This document shows, in pieces, positions 6,715-11,146 of a stretch of DNA of 11,146 nt. The notes below the pieces were generated by a model that worked only from the letters and a program-made list of their open reading frames with translations, had not been told where the DNA came from and made no database searches. The translations under genes were made by a program, and so were the position numbers. Positions within the stretch are counted from its first letter, which is position 1. The number at the start of each line of letters is the position of its first letter. This DNA comes from an uncultured Clostridia bacterium (lineage in GTDB: Bacteria > Bacillota_A > Clostridia > Christensenellales > UBA1242): positions 1 through 11,146 of the forward strand of contig CANRFP010000042.1 of assembly GCA_947629895.1 (NCBI GenBank). The letters are read 5' to 3'.

Positions 6715-6957
6715 CTACATATAACGAGCGAGTGAAATAACCCCGATTATCAAAAGTGACAAAACGCACACAACAACCGAGCCCCATTTGAAAGGTTTAA
6801 CATCTTTGTTAAATTTTGGGCCTTTTAAAAATCCGAGTAAGCACACCAAAGCAATCAAGCCAAAGGCACCAACAACAAGGATGTAAGTTAAATCAGTCCA
6901 TCCGTGAGTAACCCAGTTTGAAAAATCGTCCCAAATGTTCAGCAACAATGCTCTCAT
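6715..6957 (-). CDS. Small two-helix membrane protein of 80 residues, function unknown
   Basis: First gene of the operon leading into secG and rnr. I do not recognise the family. The N-terminal 22 residues hold three Trp (9, 15, 20) and acidic residues and may lie on the membrane surface. Hydrophobic segments run about 23-46 and 58-77, with a basic loop KGPKFNKDVKPFKW between them, so the loop is probably cytoplasmic. The start was set at ATG 6957: AAGGAG lies 5 nt upstream of it, whereas the upstream in-frame ATG 6984 lies next to the promoter -10 box and would not be transcribed. It resembles SecG in size and topology but lacks the SecG loop motif, and a true SecG follows it. A role in export or in the envelope is inference from position only. 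Confidence 0.75.
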   Translation of the reverse strand: MRALLLNIWDDFSNWVTHGWTDLTYILVVGAFGLIALVCLLGFLKGPKFNKDVKPFKWGSVVVCVLSLLIIGVISLARYM

Positions 6958-6974
6958 AAACACTCCTTGCCAAT

Positions 6975-7003
6975 ATTTTAACATACTAAAACAAATTTTT
7001 CAA
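6975..7003 (-). promoter_or_regulatory. Sigma-A-type promoter of the 80-residue protein-secG-rnr operon
   Basis: Minus-strand TTGAAA (6998-7003), 17-bp spacer, TAAAAT (6975-6980), with TGT immediately before the -10 box. It has the same -35, spacer length and TGT as the smpB promoter. The expected start site (6967-6969) falls at the first base of AAGGAG, giving a leader of about 10-13 nt that consists of little more than the Shine-Dalgarno. Confidence 0.8.
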
Positions 7004-7041
7004 CTCTTTTTAAGATAAAAGTAAAAAATATTGTGATAATT

Positions 7042-7069
7042 AAGGCAAATATGACAGAATATTTGCTTT
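7042..7069. promoter_or_regulatory. Inverted repeat in the divergent secG-operon/pyk region; possible operator or weak terminator
   Basis: GCAAATAT (7045-7052) and ATATTTGC (7059-7066) form a perfect 8-bp inverted repeat around GACAGA, extendable to 11 bp with one G-T pair. The right arm overlaps the putative pyk -35 box, which suits an operator. Four to six T's follow on the plus strand, so it could also act as a weak terminator. It contains only two G-C pairs per stem core, so it would be a feeble RNA hairpin. Confidence 0.45.
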
Positions 7070-7091
7070 TTTACAAAAATAATGATAATAT
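7063..7091 (+). promoter_or_regulatory. Putative promoter of pyk
   Basis: TTGCTT (7063-7068), 17-bp spacer, TAATAT (7086-7091) preceded by TGA (extended -10). The expected start near 7098 would give a leader of about 26 nt carrying the GAGAGG Shine-Dalgarno. Each box matches consensus only in part and the region is AT-rich, so this is the best candidate rather than a certain one. Confidence 0.5.
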
Positions 7092-7123
7092 TTTAAATAT
7101 AAACAATTAAAAGAGAGGAAAAA

Positions 7124-8521
7124 ATGAATAGAACAAAAATTGTCTGCTCAATAGGCCCAACAAGTTCGGATATAAGAACTTTGGAAAAAATGATTGATGC
7201 CGGAATGAATGTTGCGCGTTTCAACATGAGTCACGGCACACACGATTCGCACAAAGAACTGATTGATGCTGTGAAAATTGCAAGAAAAAACAAAAACACC
7301 TCTGTTGCCATTTTAATAGACACCAAAGGCCCAGAAATCAGAATTAAACAGTTCAAAAATGGCGAAATAAATCTTGCTGAAAATGCCACTTTCACCCTAA
7401 CAACAAAGGAAGTTGTTGGAACAAAAGATATGGTCAGCATAACCTATTCAAAACTGCCAAAACTGCTTGACGTTGGAGCAAGAATACTTCTTAATGACGG
7501 ATTTGTTGAACTTGAAGTTGAAAAAACAACAACCACCGACATCGTCTGCAAAGTTATTCATGGCGGACCTCTGTCGAACAACAAAAGCATCAATGTGCCT
7601 GGCATTAAAACGGACATGCCATATTTGAGTGAACAGGACAAAAAGGACCTTTTGTTTGCCAAATATGTTGGTGCAGACTATGTTGCCGCCTCTTTTGTTA
7701 ACAGCGCGAACGACATTTTGCAGATGAAAGAATATTTTAAAGAAATTGACTTTCAAGATGTAAAAATCATCGCCAAAATTGAAAGTGAAGAGGGCGTTAA
7801 AAATTTTGATGCCATTTTGAACGTAAGTGACGGAATTATGGTGGCTCGTGGCGACCTTGGAGTGGAAATTGACTATGAACGCATCCCTGTTTTGCAAAAA
7901 GAATTTATTATGAAAGCAAATGAAAAGGGCAAAATTTCAATCACCGCCACACAGATGCTGGAAAGCATGATAACCAGCCCGCGCCCAACAAGAGCGGAAA
8001 TTTCCGATGTTGCAAACGCAATTTTTGACGGCACAACAGCAATTATGCTCTCTGGCGAAACCGCCTCTGGCAAACATCCCGTTGAGGCGGTTGAGGCAAT
8101 GAAAAGGATTGCGCTTGAAACTGAGAATTACACAAATCATCATCTGTTTCCAATCATAACCCACAACACCTCAAAAGGTTTAGGATATGCAGTTTATGCC
8201 CTCTCTCAAACAAAAGGTGTTGAAGGGATTGTGGTTGTCACAAAAACCGGAGCAACAGCCCTAAACATTTCTCGTTTCAAGCCACAAGTTCCAATCATTG
8301 CCTGCACCCCAAGTGACAAAGTATATCACAAAATGTCACTTTTCTATGGCGTTTATCCCGTGATGGACAACAACTACAAAACCATTGACGAGGTGAATTT
8401 AAGTTCTCTTCAAAAAGCACTTGAAACAGGGCTTGTTAAAAAAGGAGAAAAAGTGGTGCTTGTCAGCGGACAACAAGCCGGCAAGCGCGGCACAAATTTG
8501 ATGGTAATCGAAAAATTATAG
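7124..8521 (+). CDS. pyk: Pyruvate kinase
   Basis: Converts phosphoenolpyruvate and ADP to pyruvate and ATP, the last step of glycolysis, in the cytoplasm. 465 residues: the standard three-domain enzyme, without the C-terminal PEP-utiliser-like extension of the Bacillus and Geobacillus type. Visible residues: VARFNMSHG (30-38) with the active-site Arg32, Asn34 and Ser36; IDTKGPEIR (65-73), whose Glu71 marks the potassium-dependent group; the inserted B domain (about 71-170); IIAKIE with Lys219 and Glu221; ARGDLG with Asp245; and the signature TATQMLESM (274-282). The C-terminal domain (about 350-465) ends in a GQQAGKRGTN loop that differs from the common GVPGTTN form, so effector response may differ. 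ATG 7124 is preceded by GAGAGG. A membrane-protein gene follows after 7 bp. Confidence 0.98.
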   Translation: MNRTKIVCSIGPTSSDIRTLEKMIDAGMNVARFNMSHGTHDSHKELIDAVKIARKNKNTSVAILIDTKGPEIRIKQFKNGEINLAENATFTLTTKEVVGTKDMVSITYSKLPKLLDVGARILLNDGFVELEVEKTTTTDIVCKVIHGGPLSNNKSINVPGIKTDMPYLSEQDKKDLLFAKYVGADYVAASFVNSANDILQMKEYFKEIDFQDVKIIAKIESEEGVKNFDAILNVSDGIMVARGDLGVEIDYERIPVLQKEFIMKANEKGKISITATQMLESMITSPRPTRAEISDVANAIFDGTTAIMLSGETASGKHPVEAVEAMKRIALETENYTNHHLFPIITHNTSKGLGYAVYALSQTKGVEGIVVVTKTGATALNISRFKPQVPIIACTPSDKVYHKMSLFYGVYPVMDNNYKTIDEVNLSSLQKALETGLVKKGEKVVLVSGQQAGKRGTNLMVIEKL

Positions 8522-8528
8522 GTGAAAT

Positions 8529-9140
8529 ATGGCATTTTTAATATTCTTTTTCATAGTTTCATGCATAGCTATTGGTTGCAGCATTCCTGCCGCTTTGGCA
8601 AATCACATGAGCATATCTCAAATTTTTTATGACTACTCTTCCTGTCTTGTTTTTATTGGCGTTATCTGTGGGCTTTTGTTATTGATTTTTAGGTTCATCT
8701 TCAAACACGCCTTCAACCCAAACTGCAAATTGTTTTATGTTTCAAACAAAGAAGTGAAGTTCTATGAAAAAACAAAAATAAGAGTATGGAAAAAATTCGT
8801 TCCAGACTTAGGATTTTTGGTTGGCTTCAAAAAGAAAGTGCTTAGCGGAGTGACAAATTCTAGTTCAAACTTTTACTACAAATTTTTATATGAAAATGTG
8901 AATGCAGCCTATTTGCACTTTTTTACATTTTTGTTAAGCCCTCTCTTTTTTATATTCTTACATAAAATCTTTTATCTTTCAATTGGAATCCCATGCATGC
9001 TAATTTCCTTCGTGTTCAATATGCTGCCTGCAATGCTGCAAAGATATTTAAGGCCAAGAGTTTTGAAGCTGTATAATCGGGCTCTCAAAAAGGAAGAAAT
9101 GAAACAAGCAAATTTGCAAACTGAAACAGTTTTAGCCTAA
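8529..9140 (+). CDS. Membrane protein of the CrtO-like (glycosyl-diaponeurosporenoate acyltransferase) family
   Basis: 203 residues with hydrophobic segments near 1-24, 36-59 and two between about 128 and 168. Between them is a soluble block, FNPNCKLFYV (62-71) then KTKIRVWKKFVPDLG (81-95) with GFKKKVL, and near the end NMLPAMLQRYLRPRVLKL (164-181). The Lys-x-x-x-x-Trp-Lys-x-x-x-Pro-(Asp/Glu)-x-Gly pattern and the Gln-Arg-Tyr-x-Arg-Pro-Arg end agree, from memory, with small Firmicutes membrane proteins annotated after CrtO of the staphyloxanthin pathway. No carotenoid genes are present here, so the substrate is unknown and acyl transfer is inference. ATG 8529 has AGGTG just upstream, overlapping the pyk end, so the two genes are probably co-translated. 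It ends at a bidirectional terminator. N-terminal residues 21-35 are not very hydrophobic, so helix boundaries are rough. Confidence 0.65.
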   Translation: MAFLIFFFIVSCIAIGCSIPAALANHMSISQIFYDYSSCLVFIGVICGLLLLIFRFIFKHAFNPNCKLFYVSNKEVKFYEKTKIRVWKKFVPDLGFLVGFKKKVLSGVTNSSSNFYYKFLYENVNAAYLHFFTFLLSPLFFIFLHKIFYLSIGIPCMLISFVFNMLPAMLQRYLRPRVLKLYNRALKKEEMKQANLQTETVLA

Positions 9141-9156
9141 AAAACATAGAAAAATC

Positions 9157-9186
9157 AAAAAAATCAGCAATTTTGCTGATTTTTTT
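9157..9186. terminator. Bidirectional intrinsic terminator between the CrtO-like gene and secF
   Basis: ATCAGCAA (9163-9170) and TTGCTGAT (9173-9180) form the stem core, extended by A6 on the left and T6 on the right to a 14-bp palindrome. The effective loop is about 4 nt. Flanking A and T runs give a U-tract both ways. It overlaps the first bases of the secF stop codon (9185-9187). Confidence 0.9.
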
Positions 9187-10360
9187 ATGCATTTTTAATT
9201 TCAACCTCATCTCCGTTAACTTTGTTTCTTGGTTGTTTAACTTCATTTTGTTCTGGCACTTCCTGCTCGTCTTCACCTTCTTCAAATTCATCAAAAGCAT
9301 CTTTCTTTTTAGGTTTTTGAGTTGTTGCATTTGTTGATTTTTTCTTCTTTCTTGGCTTATAAGCAATCGCCCACAAACCTGGTGTGATGAACACTGAAGA
9401 GTAGAAGCCCGCCAAAATTCCAATCATAATTGGGAAAGCAAATTCTCTAATGTTTGCAACGCCAATAACTGTCACAAAGAAAATCATAAGGAAAGTGGTG
9501 AGAGTTGTGAGAATTGAACGTGTCATTGTTTGTCTTACAGAAAGGTTTGCGATGTCCTCATTGACAATCTTTTTATCGGCATTTCTTGCAAATTTAACCT
9601 CATCCCTCATCCTATCAAAGATGATGATTGTGTTGTTGATTGAATATCCCAAAATTGTTATGAGTGCCGCAATGAAGGAAACATTGATTTCAATTCTGCA
9701 AATCAAAACGATTGATGCCGTCACCAAAAGGTCGTGGAACAGCGCCAAAATTGCCGCAAGTCCGCTTGTGATTTCAAATCTAAATGCAACATAAATCAAA
9801 ATCACAACAACCGCAACAAGAAGTGCAATAAAGGAGTTCATCATCAGTTCTGCGCTGGCACTTGCCATGGTTATTCCGCCATTTGCAATCAAAGCGCTTT
9901 CACCATCATCTTCGCTGTAACCAAAGGCCTCCAAAAGTTCTTTTCTGATTGTTTCATTCAGTTCGTCGCTTGAATTGTTTTGGAATTTCACAATCACAGC
10001 ATCGCCCGATGTTTTCAATTGGTCATCATCAACAACCATTGTGGTTTTTTGCATTGAGGAAATTGAAAAATTATGTTTTTGCAAAACGCCGTTCACAACT
10101 CTTTCAATTTCGCCATAATCTTTGTCTATGTCATACTGAGTGCCGTAACTTCCATCTTTATCAATAAAGATTGTCATGTTTGAGCCACCAGTGAAGTCTA
10201 TTCCCAAGTTGAAGCCAAGTGTGCAAAGCAAAATCACGCCAACAAGAATAATCACAATTGGGGCAATCAAAAACCATTTTAAGTTTTTGCAAAAGTTGAA
10301 TTTGCCATTTAAAATTTTCTCATCAAGGGAGAATCTTGTTTTTTTCTTATATTTTTCCAT
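9185..10360 (-). CDS. secF: Protein translocase subunit SecF
   Basis: Partner of SecD in the proton-driven motor that pulls exported proteins through SecYEG. 391 residues. First membrane helix about 29-50, then the signature GIDFTGG (53-59), an extracytoplasmic domain (about 60-172), and five further helices from about 173 to 333. FHD lies at 208-210, and GYSINNTIIIFDRMRDE at 238-254. Arg281 (MTRSILTT) matches the conserved relay arginine, but Asn243 stands where the family usually has a relay Asp. The C-terminal tail of about 55 residues is lysine-rich and then strongly acidic, longer than usual. The start overlaps the secD end by 14 bp, with AGGGGGG 4 nt upstream of ATG 10360, so translation is coupled. 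Confidence 0.97.
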   Translation of the reverse strand: MEKYKKKTRFSLDEKILNGKFNFCKNLKWFLIAPIVIILVGVILLCTLGFNLGIDFTGGSNMTIFIDKDGSYGTQYDIDKDYGEIERVVNGVLQKHNFSISSMQKTTMVVDDDQLKTSGDAVIVKFQNNSSDELNETIRKELLEAFGYSEDDGESALIANGGITMASASAELMMNSFIALLVAVVVILIYVAFRFEITSGLAAILALFHDLLVTASIVLICRIEINVSFIAALITILGYSINNTIIIFDRMRDEVKFARNADKKIVNEDIANLSVRQTMTRSILTTLTTFLMIFFVTVIGVANIREFAFPIMIGILAGFYSSVFITPGLWAIAYKPRKKKKSTNATTQKPKKKDAFDEFEEGEDEQEVPEQNEVKQPRNKVNGDEVEIKNA

Positions 10361-11146
10361 TGTTCCCCCCTACTGTTGCCACTTCTTCCTTTATGTGCTT
10401 TTCCTGTTTTGGCAGATGCAATTTCTTGGCTTTGAAACTGTTGAAAGGCAAATACCATTTAACAAAGAAGCGCAAAATAACCAAATTCATGAAGATTGAA
10501 AGCAAAATTCCAATCAAAAGTGTGATTGCAAAGCCTTGAATTGATGCGGTTCCCAAAATATACAAAATCACTGCGGTGAAGATTGTTGTGATGTTGCTGT
10601 CGAAAATAGGCCAAAATGCGCGTTTGAAGCCACCCTTAACAGCAAGTGGAATTTTTTTGCCCATTTTGTATTCTTCGCGGAAACGTTCAAAAATGATAAC
10701 CGTTCCGTCAACCGCCATACCAATACTCAAAATTATTCCGGCAAGGCCTGGCAGTGTGAGTTGAACAAATGGAATTGCTTGCAAGAAGAACAACATAAGC
10801 ACAACATAAATCACAAGTGCAAACGATGCCAAAAGGCCAAAGTCGCCATATCTAAGCCAAAGGATAAGCATAATCAACAAAAGGCCAACAAGCCCGCCAA
10901 TAAGTGCCAGCCTAAGAGCCTGCGCCCCAAGTGTTGCAGAAACCACAGTTCTTTCCAAAATTGAAAGGTTAACATCAAAAGTGCCGCTCATAATTTGAAG
11001 AGCATATTCCGATGCTGCCTGATATGTGTTCAAGCCATCGCCCGAAATGAAGGTGCTGCCGCCCGTGATTTTTTCATCACAAGTTAGTGTTAAAGGTGTT
11101 TGATTCTTATCATCGCCGAAGTAAATGTAAATTGTGCCCTTTTGAG
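10347..11146 (-). CDS. secD: Protein translocase subunit SecD, C-terminal part, cut by window edge
   Basis: 265 residues are present and the frame is open to the right edge, so the true start is outside; a TTG at 11033 is internal. Seen: the end of the extracytoplasmic P1 domain (ISGDGLNTYQAA, then LQIMSGTFDVNLSILE), the second membrane helix, and the conserved LPGLAGIILSIGMAVDG block running into TVIIFERFREE. The relay Asp in GMAVDG (codon 10707-10709) is kept. Helices 2-6 are present, and a lysine-rich cytoplasmic tail ends the protein. SecD and SecF are separate genes here, as in many Clostridia, rather than the fused SecDF of Bacillus. The secF start lies inside its last codons. Confidence 0.96.
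   Translation of the reverse strand, partial: QKGTIYIYFGDDKNQTPLTLTCDEKITGGSTFISGDGLNTYQAASEYALQIMSGTFDVNLSILERTVVSATLGAQALRLALIGGLVGLLLIMLILWLRYGDFGLLASFALVIYVVLMLFFLQAIPFVQLTLPGLAGIILSIGMAVDGTVIIFERFREEYKMGKKIPLAVKGGFKRAFWPIFDSNITTIFTAVILYILGTASIQGFAITLLIGILLSIFMNLVILRFFVKWYLPFNSFKAKKLHLPKQEKHIKEEVATVGGNNGKI

Noticed and set aside
6958..6984. Upstream ATG 6984 as start of the 80-residue membrane protein
   Set aside because: The -10 box TAAAAT (6975-6980) lies downstream of this ATG, so it would not be in the transcript; ATG 6957 has AAGGAG at proper distance.
7031..7049. Rex-like redox operator upstream of pyk
   Set aside because: Only one half (TTGTGA) matches; the opposite TCACAA half is absent.
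11031..11033. TTG 11033 as start of SecD
   Set aside because: The frame stays open upstream to the window edge with SecD-like residues (ISGDGL) before it; the TTG codes for an internal Leu.
1..11146. Mobile element, CRISPR array, toxin-antitoxin or defence island
   Set aside because: No transposase, integrase, direct-repeat array or paired toxin-like ORFs were seen; gene content is conserved housekeeping with evenly AT-rich composition.

Overview
This window looks like core-genome DNA from an AT-rich, low-GC bacterium of the Firmicutes (Bacillota) type, probably an uncultured clostridial or related lineage. The grounds are the secG-rnr-smpB-ssrA gene order, strong Shine-Dalgarno sequences (AAGGAG, AGGAGAGG), near-consensus sigma-A promoters, a one-piece tmRNA with encoded CCA, and a standard code with Trp as TGG. 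The assignment rests on gene order and sequence feel only, so the genus cannot be named. I see no phage, insertion sequence, CRISPR array or defence system.

Layout from left to right. Bases 1-1722 (minus) hold the N-terminal 574 residues of a type IIA (SERCA/PMR1-like) cation-pumping P-type ATPase whose C-terminus lies outside the window. A short AT-rich divergent region separates it from a 52-residue plus-strand ORF (1833-1991), which converges on a bidirectional terminator (2014-2042). From that terminator up to about 7003 everything is on the minus strand. In transcription order it runs: promoter (6975-7003), an 80-residue two-helix membrane protein, secG, rnr (RNase R), a second promoter (4174-4202), smpB, ssrA (tmRNA), and a 400-residue membrane-anchored Glu-rich coiled-coil protein. 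A divergent control region with a palindrome (7042-7069) leads rightwards into pyk (pyruvate kinase) and a coupled CrtO-family membrane protein. These converge at 9157-9186, through another bidirectional terminator, with the minus-strand secD-secF pair; secD runs off the right edge.

Functionally, the central block joins ribosome rescue (SmpB and tmRNA) with RNase R, the nuclease that degrades defective messages in trans-translation, and with SecG of the protein-export channel. SecD and SecF, the export motor, lie about 3.6 kb away. Pyruvate kinase is the only central-metabolism gene.

The observations most worth following are: promoters whose -10 boxes lie so close to the start codon that the transcripts should begin at or just before the Shine-Dalgarno or the ATG; an Asp-to-Asn change at the expected proton-relay position of SecF; and three unassigned or loosely assigned proteins (80-residue membrane protein, 52-residue ORF, coiled-coil protein) placed next to core genes. 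I did not find a convincing new multi-gene system.
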